The notes under the pieces were generated by a model. The model was not told where the DNA came from, searched no databases, and saw only the letters and a program-made list of their open reading frames with translations. Both the position numbers and the translations under genes were made by a program. From contig NZ_SMKZ01000052.1 of assembly GCF_004349065.1 (NCBI RefSeq), positions 1 through 48,020 on the forward strand: 48,020 nucleotides of DNA, written 5' to 3'. The DNA comes from Jiangella asiatica (lineage in GTDB: Bacteria > Actinomycetota > Actinomycetes > Jiangellales > Jiangellaceae). Below are positions 8,405-17,768 of the stretch, in pieces; positions within the stretch are counted from its first letter, which is position 1, and every line of letters begins with the position of its first letter.

Positions 8405-8952
8405 GAGGTGCGATCCTCGGTCATCCCCGCGGCGGCCAGGGTGTCGACGCGTTCCCAGGTGCAGCGCAGCACCGGCAGCTCGCCGCCGCCCAGGTGCGAC
8501 ACCTCGCCACCGGTCTCGTTGGCGCCCAGCGCACGATAGAAGCGGCGGGCCGGCTCGTTGGCCTCGAGCACCCGCAGGTACAGCCGCGCGTCGGGGTCGG
8601 CCGCACGCAGCCGGGTTGCGGTCTCTGTCAGCAGCCGCCGCCCGATGCCGTGGCGGCGCAGCTCCGGCCGGACGTGCAGGTTGTCCAGGAAGGCACCCCA
8701 CTCCGGGTGATGGTCGAGCATGGTGTGTGCGAAGCCGGCCAGCTCACCGCCGGCGTCGCGGGCGACCACCGTCAACGTGCCGGCGCGGTCGGCGAACCGC
8801 TCGGTCCACTCGGCGAGGCGCTCACCGTCCAGGTCGCCGTCGAGGAAGGCGTCGGGCACGTGCCCGCGGTAGGCCACGCGCCAGCTCCGCGCGTGCAGCG
8901 CCGCGATCGCCGCGGCCTCGTCGTCGCGGGCCGGCTCGTACGTGAACGTCAC
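8401..8952 (-). CDS. GNAT family N-acetyltransferase
   Basis: The 183-residue protein is a single GNAT domain. The acetyl-CoA pyrophosphate loop is L-H-V-R-P-E-L-R-R-H-G-I-G-R-R-L-L (about residues 92-108), followed by the L-Y-L-R-V-L-E-A-N-E-P-A-R-R-F-Y-R-A-L-G-A motif of the C-terminal half. The substrate is not predictable. The start is a GTG at 8952, nine bases after the rsmB stop, with a GGTGAGGTGA sequence upstream. It shares a four-base overlap with the HAD gene. It probably belongs to the fmt-rsmB transcript. Confidence 0.82.
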   Translation of the reverse strand: MTFTYEPARDDEAAAIAALHARSWRVAYRGHVPDAFLDGDLDGERLAEWTERFADRAGTLTVVARDAGGELAGFAHTMLDHHPEWGAFLDNLHVRPELRRHGIGRRLLTETATRLRAADPDARLYLRVLEANEPARRFYRALGANETGGEVSHLGGGELPVLRCTWERVDTLAAAGMTEDRTS

Positions 8953-8961
8953 CCTGTCACC

Positions 8962-10419
8962 TCACCCCGTCCGGCGCAGCAGCGCCAGGTACATCGCGTC
9001 GGTGCCGTGGCGGTGCGGCCACAGCTGGACGTCCGGCCCGGCGCCCAGGTCCGGTACCCCGGGCAGGTAGGGCCGGGCGTCGACCCGCTCGGCGTCGGCC
9101 CGCGCACCCAGGACGTCGTCGACGACGGTGGCCGTCTCGGCCAGGTGCGGCGAGCAGGTGACGTACGCGACCAGCCCGCCTGGCCGTACCGACCGGATCG
9201 CCGAGCCCAGCAGCGCGACCTGCAGCTCCCGCAGCCGCGCGAGGTCGTCCGGGCGGCGGCGCCAGCGTGCCTCGGGCCGGCGGCGCAGCGCGCCCAGGCC
9301 GGTGCACGGCGCGTCCAGCAGAACCCGGTCGAAGTCGGCCTCCGGCCACGCCGGCTCGGTGGCGTCGCCGACGAGCACCTCGTGCTCGCCGGGGTCGCCG
9401 GCCAGCGCCTGCGCCACCAGCCGGGCCCGGTGCTCGTGCTGCTCGACGGCGAGCAGCCGGGCGCCGCGCTCGGTGGCCAGGCCCGCCAGCAGCGCCGCCT
9501 TGCCGCCCGGTCCGGCGCACAGGTCGAGCCAGCGCTCGTCCGGGCCGTCCAGCGGCGCGGCGGCCAGCGCCAGCGCGACGAGCTGGCTACCTTCGTCCTG
9601 CACCCCGGCGCGGCCCTCGCGCACGGCGGCGAACCGGGCCGGCATACCCGCCTCGACCACGACGCCGTACGGCGACCACTGGGCCGGCCGGGCGCCGGCA
9701 GCGAGCAGCTCGTCGACGGTGGCCCGGCCGGGTCTCGCCGCGAGGTGGACCTCGGCCGGTGCGTTGTCGGCGGCCAGGCAGGCCTCCAGCTCGTCGTCGC
9801 CGGGCAGCGCGTCGCGCAGCGCCCGGACGATCCACGCCGGGTGGGCGTGACGGAAGGCGAGGTGGTCGACGGCGTCGGTGTCGCCGCGTCGCGGCGCCAG
9901 CCGGGCCGCCCAATCGTCGAGGTCGTGCTCGCCGACCCGGCGCAGGACGGCGTTGGCCAGCCGGGCCGCACCGACGTTGACGTGGGCCCGCACCAGGTCG
10001 ACGGTGGTGGAGACGGCGGCGTGCGGCGGGACCCGGGTGGAAAGCAGCTGGTGCGCGCCCAGCCGCAGCGCGTCGAGCAGGGGTGGGTCGAGCCCGGCCA
10101 GCGGCCGGGTGACGCAGGCACCGATCACGGCGTCGTAGGTGCCCTGGCCGCGCAGGGCGCCGTAGGCAAGCTCGGTGGCCAGGGCGGCATCGCGGCCGGT
10201 CAGGTCGTGCCGGCGCAGCGTCGTCGGCATGACGAGGTTGGCGTAGGCGTCGTCGGCGGCCACCGCGCGGAGCACCTCGAACGCGGCCTCGCGGGCTGGG
10301 TCGCGGCGCGGCGGCGTCTGGCGGCTGGGCGCCCGGGCGTCGCGGCGCCGTCCGGGCGGGTCGGTTCGGCGCGGGGCGCGGCGCCGGCCCCGTCGATCGT
10401 CGGGAGACCGGTCGGTCAC
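8962..10419 (-). CDS. rsmB: 16S rRNA (cytosine-967 C5) methyltransferase RsmB
   Basis: Methylates a cytosine of 16S rRNA with S-adenosylmethionine. The 485-residue product has an Arg/Pro-rich head (about 1-45), a NusB-like RNA-binding domain (about 45-185) and a Rossmann methyltransferase domain. Motif I is [13 protein letters not shown], motif IV is D-A-P-C-T-G-L-G with its conserved Cys, and motif VI is Y-V-T-C-S-P-H with the catalytic Cys near residue 421. The GTG start at 10419 overlaps the fmt stop as GTGA, the classical fmt-rsmB (fmu) coupling. A longer frame upstream lies inside fmt and is a shadow. Confidence 0.92.
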   Translation of the reverse strand: MTDRSPDDRRGRRRAPRRTDPPGRRRDARAPSRQTPPRRDPAREAAFEVLRAVAADDAYANLVMPTTLRRHDLTGRDAALATELAYGALRGQGTYDAVIGACVTRPLAGLDPPLLDALRLGAHQLLSTRVPPHAAVSTTVDLVRAHVNVGAARLANAVLRRVGEHDLDDWAARLAPRRGDTDAVDHLAFRHAHPAWIVRALRDALPGDDELEACLAADNAPAEVHLAARPGRATVDELLAAGARPAQWSPYGVVVEAGMPARFAAVREGRAGVQDEGSQLVALALAAAPLDGPDERWLDLCAGPGGKAALLAGLATERGARLLAVEQHEHRARLVAQALAGDPGEHEVLVGDATEPAWPEADFDRVLLDAPCTGLGALRRRPEARWRRRPDDLARLRELQVALLGSAIRSVRPGGLVAYVTCSPHLAETATVVDDVLGARADAERVDARPYLPGVPDLGAGPDVQLWPHRHGTDAMYLALLRRTG

Positions 10420-11345
10420 GTGCCGAGCCGCTCCCCCGCGGCCGGGCGCACGCCGCGAGCCCAGTCGGTGGCCGGCATCGCCTTCTTGCCCTGCGGCTGG
10501 ACCTCGCCGAGGACGACGGCGTGGCTGCCGGTGCCGATCCGGACCCCGGACTTCTCCACCGCGATCTCGCCGGGCGCGAGGTCGCCGCGGCCGCGTTCGA
10601 GGGTGATCGGTCGCAGCTTGAGCCGTTCGCCGCGGAACGTCGTCCACGCGCCCGGCGCGGGCGTGCAGGCGCGCACCACCCGGTCGACCCGGATGGCGGG
10701 GGCGGCCCAGTCGACCCGGGCGTCGTCGACGGTGATCTTCGGCGCGAGCGAGACCCCGGCGGCCGGCTGCGGCTGGGCGCTCAGGCTGCCGTCCTCGATG
10801 CCGTCGAGGGTGCGCACCAGCAGCTCGGCGCCGGAGAGCGAGAGTCGGTGCAGCAGGTCGCCGCTGGTGTCGCTGGCTCGGATCTCCTCGGTGACCAGGC
10901 CGTACACCGGACCGGTGTCGAGGCCCTCCTCGAGCTTGAACGTGCAGGCACCGGTGACGTCGTCGCCGGCCATGACCGCGTGCTGCACCGGTGCCGCGCC
11001 TCGCCAGGCCGGCAGCAGCGAGAAGTGCAGGTTGACCCAGCCGTGCTTGGGCACGTCGAGCGCGGTCGGCGGGATCAGCCCGCCGTAGGCCACGATGGGC
11101 GCGCAGTCCGGCGCGAGCTCGCCCAGCCGGGCCAGAAAGTCCGGGTCGCGCGGGCGCACCGGCTTGAAGGTCTCGACCCCGGCTTCCTCGGCCAGCCGCG
11201 CCACCGGCGACGGGGTCAGCCTGCGGCCCCGCCCGGCCGGCGCGTCCGGGCGGGTCAGGACCGCCACCACTTCGTGCCGGGACTCCAGCACCGCCCGCAG
11301 CGACGGGACGGCGACGTCAGGGGTTCCGGCGAACAGCACGCGCAT
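10416..11345 (-). CDS. fmt: Methionyl-tRNA formyltransferase
   Basis: Formylates initiator Met-tRNA using 10-formyltetrahydrofolate. The protein begins M-R-V-L-F-A-G-T-P and has the hydrolase triad residues N105 and H107 in [14 protein letters not shown] and D143 in [10 protein letters not shown]-terminal OB-like tRNA-binding domain follows. Its length, about 309 residues, is normal. The ATG at 11345 is preferred to one four codons upstream because the family starts at M-R-V-L/I-F-A-G-T-P. It is cotranscribed with rsmB. The def and priA genes that often precede fmt are absent; a sulfatase gene ends 37 bases upstream. Confidence 0.95.
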   Translation of the reverse strand: MRVLFAGTPDVAVPSLRAVLESRHEVVAVLTRPDAPAGRGRRLTPSPVARLAEEAGVETFKPVRPRDPDFLARLGELAPDCAPIVAYGGLIPPTALDVPKHGWVNLHFSLLPAWRGAAPVQHAVMAGDDVTGACTFKLEEGLDTGPVYGLVTEEIRASDTSGDLLHRLSLSGAELLVRTLDGIEDGSLSAQPQPAAGVSLAPKITVDDARVDWAAPAIRVDRVVRACTPAPGAWTTFRGERLKLRPITLERGRGDLAPGEIAVEKSGVRIGTGSHAVVLGEVQPQGKKAMPATDWARGVRPAAGERLGT

Positions 11346-11382
11346 GCACGCGACCATATCCGACTCCCCGGACGCGCTGGGG

Positions 11383-12852
11383 TCACGTCTCGAAGGCGCT
11401 CAGGGTAGGGTCGTAGTCGCTCACGCCGACGTCGTACATCGGCGTCATCCAGTGGTAGAAGTTGTCACCCCGCGCGCGGAGCAGGTCGTAGAGCCGCTTG
11501 CTGAGCCGGGCCCGCACCGGTGCCATCTCGGGCTGCTGGTGGCGGTTGTGCAGCTCGTGCGGGTCGGTGACGAGGTCGTAGAGCTCGTTGCACGACTCGG
11601 GGTTGACGACCAGCTTGTACCGCTCGTCGCGGATCATGCGCTGTGCGTGCGGGAAGTGGTGGCCGTGGAACTCCGCGACCAGCTCCGCCGGCCACTCCGG
11701 CCGCTCGCCGCGCAGCAGCGGCACCAGGCTGCGGCTGTCGACGGCGGGTGCGGTGTCGGCACCGGCGAGGTCGAGGATGGTGGCTGTGCAGTCGGTGAGG
11801 CTGACGAACTCGTCGCGCACCTGGCCGGCCGGGCCGCCGGGAACCCGCGCGATCCCCGGGATGCGGTACACGTCCTCGTACATGGCCGGCCCCTTGTCGT
11901 GCAGCCGGTGCGCGCCGGTGAACTCCCCGTGGTCGGCGGTGAAGAAGACCGACGTGCGGTCGGACAGGCCGAGGTCGTCCAGGGCACCGAGGATGCGCCC
12001 GATCTGCTCGTCGATGAGCGTGACGTAGCCCCAGTAGACGGCGATCAGCTTGCGGGTGGTCTCGATGGGCATCGTGTCGAAGCCCCAGTGCGCGCTGTAG
12101 TTGCGCTGCACCGGCGGCTTGCCCGCGAACGTCTCCATCACCGACGGCGGCAGCTCGACCAGCTCGGGGTCGTAGCGGTCGAAGTACTCGTCGGGCAGCA
12201 GGTACGGTAGGTGCGGGCCGAAGAAGTGGGTGGCCAGGTAGAACGGTGCGCCGCTACCGCGCTGGCGTTCGGCGTAGCGCTCGAGCGCCTCGACGGTCCG
12301 GGTGGCCAGGTAGTGCTCGAACGTCGCCTCGACCGGCTGCGCGAGCCTGGCCGCCAGCAGGTTGCCCGGGTTGCCGTTGGGCGTGGTGCCCCGGATCAGG
12401 TCGGTGATGGCGTACGGGGGCAGGTCCTTCTCGCGCAGGAACTCCAGGTAGTCGGGATGGTCGACGGGATTGTGCCAGCCGGGCAGGTGCGGGCCCTCGA
12501 AGCCGAAGTCGCCCGCGGTCTTGTGGGTGCCGACATGCCACTTGCCGATGAGCCCCAGCGCGTATCCCTCGTCGCGCAGTGACCGGGCGAACGTGAACTG
12601 CTCGTCGTGGAGGTCCTCGATGTAGCCGACGTTGCGCTCGTAGTTGGCCAGCAGGCGGTGCCGGAACGGGGCGTACCCGGTGAGCAGGCTGGCCCTGGCC
12701 GGGGTGCAGATTGCCGTCGGGGTGTAGAAGCGGTCGAACCGCGTCCCGGTAGCGGCGAGCCGGTCCAGGTGCGGGGTCTCCACGTGCGGGTTGCCGTAGC
12801 AGCCCAAAGTGTCGACCCGGTGCTGGTCGGTCATCAGGAAGAGGAAGTTCAC
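11383..12852 (-). CDS. Sulfatase (formylglycine-dependent, family S1)
   Basis: Type I sulfatase that would remove sulfate esters from a sugar. The 489-residue protein starts [16 protein letters not shown], with metal ligand D9, and carries C49 in C-T-P-A-R, the signature converted to formylglycine by a sulfatase-modifying enzyme (not in this window). Further active-site motifs are G-K-W-H-V-G and F-F-T-A-D-H-G-E-F followed by H-D-K-G. No signal peptide is seen, so it probably acts in the cytosol on imported oligosaccharides. The GTG at 12852 lies 13 bases after the GH97 stop with GAGGGCGGG before it. Regulator, glycosidase and sulfatase form one transcript. Confidence 0.9.
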   Translation of the reverse strand: MNFLFLMTDQHRVDTLGCYGNPHVETPHLDRLAATGTRFDRFYTPTAICTPARASLLTGYAPFRHRLLANYERNVGYIEDLHDEQFTFARSLRDEGYALGLIGKWHVGTHKTAGDFGFEGPHLPGWHNPVDHPDYLEFLREKDLPPYAITDLIRGTTPNGNPGNLLAARLAQPVEATFEHYLATRTVEALERYAERQRGSGAPFYLATHFFGPHLPYLLPDEYFDRYDPELVELPPSVMETFAGKPPVQRNYSAHWGFDTMPIETTRKLIAVYWGYVTLIDEQIGRILGALDDLGLSDRTSVFFTADHGEFTGAHRLHDKGPAMYEDVYRIPGIARVPGGPAGQVRDEFVSLTDCTATILDLAGADTAPAVDSRSLVPLLRGERPEWPAELVAEFHGHHFPHAQRMIRDERYKLVVNPESCNELYDLVTDPHELHNRHQQPEMAPVRARLSKRLYDLLRARGDNFYHWMTPMYDVGVSDYDPTLSAFET

Positions 12853-12865
12853 CGTGGTCCCGCCC

Positions 12866-14692
12866 TCACTCGGCCGGCGTGGTGGGCACGAGCTCGGCGA
12901 CGAAACCACCGTCGGCGGCGAGGTCGACGGCGACCTCGTCGCCCGTGGCGAGCTGCAGCGACCTCTCGGCCGGGCGTCCGCCGGCGCCGTCGACGAGCAG
13001 CCGCGCGTCATAGCGCTGGCCGGCACCCAGGACGTCGAGACCGAACCGGACCCGTCGCGGCGGCCCGGACGCGATGCCACCGACGAACCACCGCGCACCG
13101 GTCCGCCGCGCGATGACGACCAGCCGGCCCGGGAACCCGGTCACCAGCCGCGTCTCGTCCCACACCGTGGGCACCAGGTCGAGGAACGCCTCGGCGAGCG
13201 GCTCGCCGGCGTAGGTCTCGATGCTGTCGGCGAAGTGCTGCCAGCCGGACTCGAAGACGACGGAGAGCGCGAGCTCATGGGCGAGGCTGGTGGTGCGGCG
13301 CTCGTGGGACCAGGTGACCGGGGTGTAGTCCATCGGGCCGACAACGTTGCGCGTGAACGGGACGACGGTGTTGTGCTCGGAGTCCGGGCCGTGGTCGGGC
13401 ATGACGAGGTAGCCGCCGTCGCGCTCGGCCCGGCGCACGTAGTGCTCGGCGCCCAGGACGGCCTCGTACGTCATGACGTGCGGCCAGGTGCGGCCGCGGC
13501 CCTTCGGCACCGTCGAGCCGTGGAAGTTGACCATGAGCCGGTGCTCGGCGGCGTCACGGGCGAGCGCCTCGTACCAAGCCATCCGCTCTTGCGTGTCGGA
13601 GTCCATGAAGTCGACCTTGATGCCCGCGATGCCCCAGTCGCGCCACCGCGGCAGCAGCTCGTCACGCTGCTCCTGCGTCTCCAGGCCGGTCCAGTGCGAC
13701 CAGATCAGCACCCCGACGCCCAGGCCGGACGCGTAGCGCACCAGCTCGGGCAGCCACGAGGGGTCCCACCGCGCGTCGACCAGCACGAACTCCCAGCCGT
13801 GCTTGGCGGCGTAGTCGACGTGGGCGCGCTGGCGCTCCGGGTCGGTGGGGCTGAACTTCTCCGCCCACCACGACCACGCCACCCGGCCTGGCCGGATCCA
13901 CGACGTGTCGTCGACGCGGGAGGGCGGGTTGAGGTCGGTGACGAGATCGGACTCGACGACGGCGGCGAGGTCGCCGACGACCGCCACCCGCCACGGCGTG
14001 GTCAACGGCAGGCTCGACAAGACGCTCTCCTGCGGCAACGTCAGCCGGAAGCCGGTCACGCCCGGCGGCGACCAGGTCATCCGCGACGCCGCATAGGAAC
14101 CGTCGACGGCGGCCTCGGTCAGCAGGCACCACAGGTCGTCGCCCCACCCGACCAGCACCGGGAAGCCGTAGCTGCCGCCGCCGGCCAGGTCGCGCAGTGG
14201 GAGCCCGCCACGCCACAACCCCTCGTAGTTGTCGCGGTACGGCGCCAGCCACACCCGCGCCTCACCCAATCGATCGCCGTCGTCCCCACCACCGTGCGCC
14301 GGGGTGAAGACGGCGGGCTCGCCGGTGATGGTCACGGCGTCGGCCGGGCCGTCGGGCGCGGCCAGGCGGTGGCGGTAGGCGACCCCGTCGCGGGCGACCC
14401 GGACATCGAGCTCGACCTCGTGCTCCCCCACGGCCAGCGTGAACGTCGCCTCGGCGGCGTGATGGCGGTGAGCGAGCCGCTTACCGGTGGGCGTGGTGTA
14501 GGACTCGTCGACGACGCGGTCGGTTCGCCCGGCGACCACCGGGACCGCACCTGGCGGCGCCGTGCCGGTCAAGATGATCCCCACCGGGCCCATCCGGAGC
14601 ACCTCGCGCTGCCGGTGCCGCACCAGCAGGCTCAACCCGGCGGCGCCGTCGTCGGCGAGCACGGCATCCAGGTCGCCCTCGGGTGCGGTCAC
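12866..14692 (-). CDS. Glycoside hydrolase family 97
   Basis: Predicted alpha-glycosidase (alpha-glucosidase or alpha-galactosidase). The 608-residue protein has the N-terminal GH97 beta-sandwich (about 1-260), a TIM barrel (about 260-530) and a C-terminal sandwich. The sequence G-I-K-V-D-F-M-D-S-D holds D361, at the place of the nucleophile of retaining GH97 alpha-galactosidases. M-T-Y-E-A-V-L-G-A-E-H-Y carries the likely acid. Retaining chemistry is thus favoured over the SusB-type inverting one. No signal peptide is visible, unlike most Bacteroides homologues, so it likely works inside the cell. The GTG start at 14692 overlaps the ROK gene stop as GTGA. Confidence 0.87.
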   Translation of the reverse strand: MTAPEGDLDAVLADDGAAGLSLLVRHRQREVLRMGPVGIILTGTAPPGAVPVVAGRTDRVVDESYTTPTGKRLAHRHHAAEATFTLAVGEHEVELDVRVARDGVAYRHRLAAPDGPADAVTITGEPAVFTPAHGGGDDGDRLGEARVWLAPYRDNYEGLWRGGLPLRDLAGGGSYGFPVLVGWGDDLWCLLTEAAVDGSYAASRMTWSPPGVTGFRLTLPQESVLSSLPLTTPWRVAVVGDLAAVVESDLVTDLNPPSRVDDTSWIRPGRVAWSWWAEKFSPTDPERQRAHVDYAAKHGWEFVLVDARWDPSWLPELVRYASGLGVGVLIWSHWTGLETQEQRDELLPRWRDWGIAGIKVDFMDSDTQERMAWYEALARDAAEHRLMVNFHGSTVPKGRGRTWPHVMTYEAVLGAEHYVRRAERDGGYLVMPDHGPDSEHNTVVPFTRNVVGPMDYTPVTWSHERRTTSLAHELALSVVFESGWQHFADSIETYAGEPLAEAFLDLVPTVWDETRLVTGFPGRLVVIARRTGARWFVGGIASGPPRRVRFGLDVLGAGQRYDARLLVDGAGGRPAERSLQLATGDEVAVDLAADGGFVAELVPTTPAE

Positions 14693-15975
14693 TGGTCGGA
14701 GCCGGTCCGCCACTCTTCCTCCTCGTTGACGGTCGACGTGCGGCCGCCGGCGGGCGGGCCCACGTGCGTGGCCGGGTAGCCGGCCAGCAGTGCGGATCGG
14801 CGCAGGACCAGGGCGATGCCGCCCAGGGCCGCGGCGTCCTCGGTGAAGTGCGCGCCACGGACGGTGAGCGCGCGGTGCACGCTGCGGTGCGAGTAGGCGG
14901 CGATGGTCTCGCGCACCGAGGCCAGCAGCGGCTCGCCGATCCGCGCCACCGGCCCGCCGACCACGACCACCTCGGGGTTCACGACGTTGCAGGCCGCGGC
15001 GACCACCCGGCCCAGCCGTTGGCCGGCCTCGCGCACCGCCTGGTGCGCGCGGCCGTCCGGGTCGGCGTCGGCGCGCTGGAGCTGCTCGATCAGGTGGTCG
15101 AGATCGTCGGCGCCGCAGCAGTCCAGGATGGCGTCCATGCAGACGTAGCGCTCCAGGCAGCCGCGGCCGCCGCAGGGGCACTCCGGGCCGTCCGGGTCGA
15201 CCGACACGTGGCCGAACTCGGCCGCGCCGCCGAACGCGCCGGAGAACAGGTGCCCGCCCAGGACGAGCCCGCCGCCGACGCCGTAGGACAGGTGGACGTA
15301 GAGCACGTTGTCCGAGCCCGCGCCGCTGCCCCAGATGGCCTCGGCCAGCGCCGCGAGGCGGGTGTTGTTGTCGACGTAGGCCGGCACGCCGAAGCGCTCC
15401 TCGACGAGCTCGTGGACGACGCGCGCGGGGTCCGGCGCGCCGTCGTCGTCCGTCCTCGGCGCGACCCCGGCCTCGGCGACGAAGCCGGTCTCGGCCACCG
15501 GCCCGACGACGCCGACGCCCACGGCCTCGAGCGCGGCGAGGGAGATGTGGTACCGCGCGCACAGCGACTCGACCAGCTCGAGCGCCGCGGACGTGCGCTC
15601 CTGCCACGACGCCGTCTCCGAGCAGCTCGCGCTGGTGGCGGCGATGACGTCGTGTGCGACGTTGGCGACGCTGACGTGGATGCGTCGGCGTCCCACGTCG
15701 ATGCCGAGGGCCAGCCCGCCGGCCGGGTTGAGGTTGAGCAGCGTGGGCGGGCGGCCTCGCCGGCGGGTGCCGGTGGCCGGCTCCCCCGTCGTCTCGACGA
15801 CGGCGCCGGCGGACAGCAGCCGCTCGATGATCGACGACAGCGTGGCGCGGGACAGCCCGGTGCGGCGCGCCAGCTCGGCCCGGCTCAGGGCGCCGTGCGA
15901 ACGCAGCAGCTCGATGACACGGTCCTCGTGACGTTCACGGAGCAGCCGGAGGGCATTGCGCGGGGTCTCGACCAC
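14689..15975 (-). CDS. ROK family transcriptional regulator (NagC/XylR type)
   Basis: The 428-residue protein begins with a winged helix-turn-helix (L-S-R-A-E-L-A-R-R-T-G-L-S-R-A-T-L-S-S-I-I-E-R-L, about residues 25-60) followed by a ROK sugar-binding domain: G-I-D-V-G-R near 100, the zinc cluster C-P-C-G-G-R-G-C-L-E near 265, and V-V-V-G-G-P near 345. It likely represses the adjacent glycosidase, sulfatase and transporter genes and is relieved by a sugar. The start is uncertain; GTG 15975 matches family length, while longer frames run into AT-rich operator DNA. Confidence 0.85.
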   Translation of the reverse strand: MVETPRNALRLLRERHEDRVIELLRSHGALSRAELARRTGLSRATLSSIIERLLSAGAVVETTGEPATGTRRRGRPPTLLNLNPAGGLALGIDVGRRRIHVSVANVAHDVIAATSASCSETASWQERTSAALELVESLCARYHISLAALEAVGVGVVGPVAETGFVAEAGVAPRTDDDGAPDPARVVHELVEERFGVPAYVDNNTRLAALAEAIWGSGAGSDNVLYVHLSYGVGGGLVLGGHLFSGAFGGAAEFGHVSVDPDGPECPCGGRGCLERYVCMDAILDCCGADDLDHLIEQLQRADADPDGRAHQAVREAGQRLGRVVAAACNVVNPEVVVVGGPVARIGEPLLASVRETIAAYSHRSVHRALTVRGAHFTEDAAALGGIALVLRRSALLAGYPATHVGPPAGGRTSTVNEEEEWRTGSDQ

Positions 15976-16178
15976 GCGATGACTGTGGCATGGCCGATTT
16001 TTTTTGTCAACGTTCCAACTTATTGTTGCTCTTTCAGTAAGAGAGCCCATGCCAGAGGGGCACTTGCCGATCATTTTGTTCAACCTATTGACAGAATCTG
16101 GCGCCGCCACCACACTGGCGCCAATCGTCACCACCGCATCGCCTCATCGCCCCGTCGCCATGCAAAGGAGCAGGGACA
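15976..16178. promoter_or_regulatory. Divergent control region of the glycan locus with two repeats
   Basis: This AT-rich island lies between the ROK repressor and the ABC operon. It holds two similar direct repeats, GTTCCAACTTATTG (16012-16025) and GTTCAACCTATTG (16078-16090), about 66 bases apart. A 23-bp imperfect palindrome CTTATTG-N9-CAGTAAG (16019-16041) overlaps the first; its size and form resemble ROK operators. TTGACA at 16088-16093 overlaps the second and could be the -35 box of the transporter operon. AAGGAG precedes the lipoprotein ATG. Confidence 0.55.
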
Positions 16179-17717
16179 ATGACCGAATCCGCACCGCGAG
16201 GCGGGCCGCAGCTCTCCCGCCGCACCCTCCTGGCCATGCTCGGCGGCAGCGGTGCCGCGGTGCTGCTCGGCGGCTGCGGCGGCCACAGCGAGCCGAACCA
16301 GTCCGGCGCGTCCAGTCCGGGCGACTTCCCGACCGGCGACGTCACGTTCCGCTGGGTCGACAGCGGTGACCAGAAGGCGACCTATCTCGAGCAGTACTTC
16401 GAGCGGTACAGCCAGGAACACCCCAACATCACCATCCAGTACGACCCGCTCCCCCGCGACGAGATCGCCCAGGTGGTGCCGCTGGGCGTGCAGAACGGCA
16501 ACGCGCACGACGTGTTCCAGCTGCCTCCCGGCGTCACCGGCGCCCAAGCCATCCGCGAGAACTGGGTCGCGCCGCTGAACGACATCGTCCCCGACTTCGA
16601 GACCTGGAAGTCGCGGTTCCCGGAGGGCCACTTCCTCCAGGGCAGCCACGAGGTCGACGGCAAGCTCTACGGGTTCCGGCTCGGCTCGGGACGCCGCTAC
16701 GGCACCATGCTGCTCTACAACCGGCAGTACCTCGACGCCGCCGGGTACGACCCCGAGAGCGAGCCGCTGACCTGGGAGACCTTCCGCGACGCGGCGCGCC
16801 GGGTCACCCAGGCCGGTGGCGGCGACTACTACGGGTACGTCATCGGCGGCGGCCAGGTGGAGCGGTGGGCCTACGTCGTCAGCGGGCTGGCGGAGATGGC
16901 CGGCTCGGGCACCGGCACCTGGCAGGTGGTCCCGTTCGACTGGACCACCGGCGAGTTCGTCTTCACCACCGACCAGCACATCGGCGCGATCGAGCTGCTG
17001 CTGGCGATGAAGGCCGACGGCAGCATCTTCCCCGACTCCGCGGGCATCACCGCGCCGCAGGCCCGCGAGATGGTGCCGCAGGGCGTCGCCGCGATGATCC
17101 TGCAGGGGCCCTGGAACATCCCGATCTGGCAGGACACGTACCCCGACTTCGACTTCGGCGTGGCCAGCCAGCCGGTGCCCGACGGCGGGTCGCCGACGCC
17201 CATGCAGATCAACAACGACGACGGCAACACGCTGTGGGTCTTCGCCGGCAGCGAGTACCAGCGCGTCGCCGGTGACATGTTCGCCTACCTCGGCAGCGAG
17301 GAGGGCCAGCGGGAGTGGGCCCGCATCGTCGGCGTCTCCGACCCGCCGGCGCTGAGCAGCGCGATGGACGACGCCGAGCTCGACGAGCGCTCCCAGCGCG
17401 CCTGGGACCTGTTCGGCGAGCAGCTGCGGGTGGGACCGGAGCCGGTGGTCCGCAACATCGGGGCGGCCGATGTCTTGACGCAGTGGGGGCAGGGCCTCAC
17501 CCCGACGTTCGGGGAGACCCTCCAGGGCATCTTCACCGGCCAGCTCGACGACCCCCGCCAGGCCCTCCAGGAGGCGCAGGACCGCTACAACGCCGAGCTG
17601 GACCGGGCCATCGAGGCGGCCAGCTCGGCCGCCGCCGAGGTGTCCCGTGACGACTTCGTCTTCTCCAACTGGGACCCCACGCGTGACTACACCACCGACG
17701 ACTACGCCCAGCTCTAG
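16179..17717 (+). CDS. ABC transporter sugar-binding lipoprotein (family 1)
   Basis: Extracellular solute-binding protein that captures an oligosaccharide. The 512-residue protein has a Tat-type leader with R14-R15 (S-R-R-T-L-L-A-M) and a lipobox L-L-G-G-C with the lipid-bearing C33, so it is folded before export and then anchored on the outer face of the membrane. The mature part has the periplasmic-binding family 1 pattern (V-T-F-R-W-V-D-S-G-D at its start; G-V-A-A-M-I-L-Q-G-P-W-N-I-P around residue 305). A good AAGGAG site precedes the ATG. Two permease genes follow within about 50 bases. Confidence 0.9.
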   Translation: MTESAPRGGPQLSRRTLLAMLGGSGAAVLLGGCGGHSEPNQSGASSPGDFPTGDVTFRWVDSGDQKATYLEQYFERYSQEHPNITIQYDPLPRDEIAQVVPLGVQNGNAHDVFQLPPGVTGAQAIRENWVAPLNDIVPDFETWKSRFPEGHFLQGSHEVDGKLYGFRLGSGRRYGTMLLYNRQYLDAAGYDPESEPLTWETFRDAARRVTQAGGGDYYGYVIGGGQVERWAYVVSGLAEMAGSGTGTWQVVPFDWTTGEFVFTTDQHIGAIELLLAMKADGSIFPDSAGITAPQAREMVPQGVAAMILQGPWNIPIWQDTYPDFDFGVASQPVPDGGSPTPMQINNDDGNTLWVFAGSEYQRVAGDMFAYLGSEEGQREWARIVGVSDPPALSSAMDDAELDERSQRAWDLFGEQLRVGPEPVVRNIGAADVLTQWGQGLTPTFGETLQGIFTGQLDDPRQALQEAQDRYNAELDRAIEAASSAAAEVSRDDFVFSNWDPTRDYTTDDYAQL

Positions 17718-17768
17718 GCGCCCGCGCGGCGGACGCCGGCCCCGCGCCGGGCGACGGGAGACCCCATC

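Noticed and set aside
11383-13098. Sulfatase with an 82-residue N-terminal extension
   Set aside because: The extension overlaps the end of the GH97 gene and is Arg/Ser/Pro-rich; the family start N-F-L-F-L-M-T-D has a good ribosome site at 12852.
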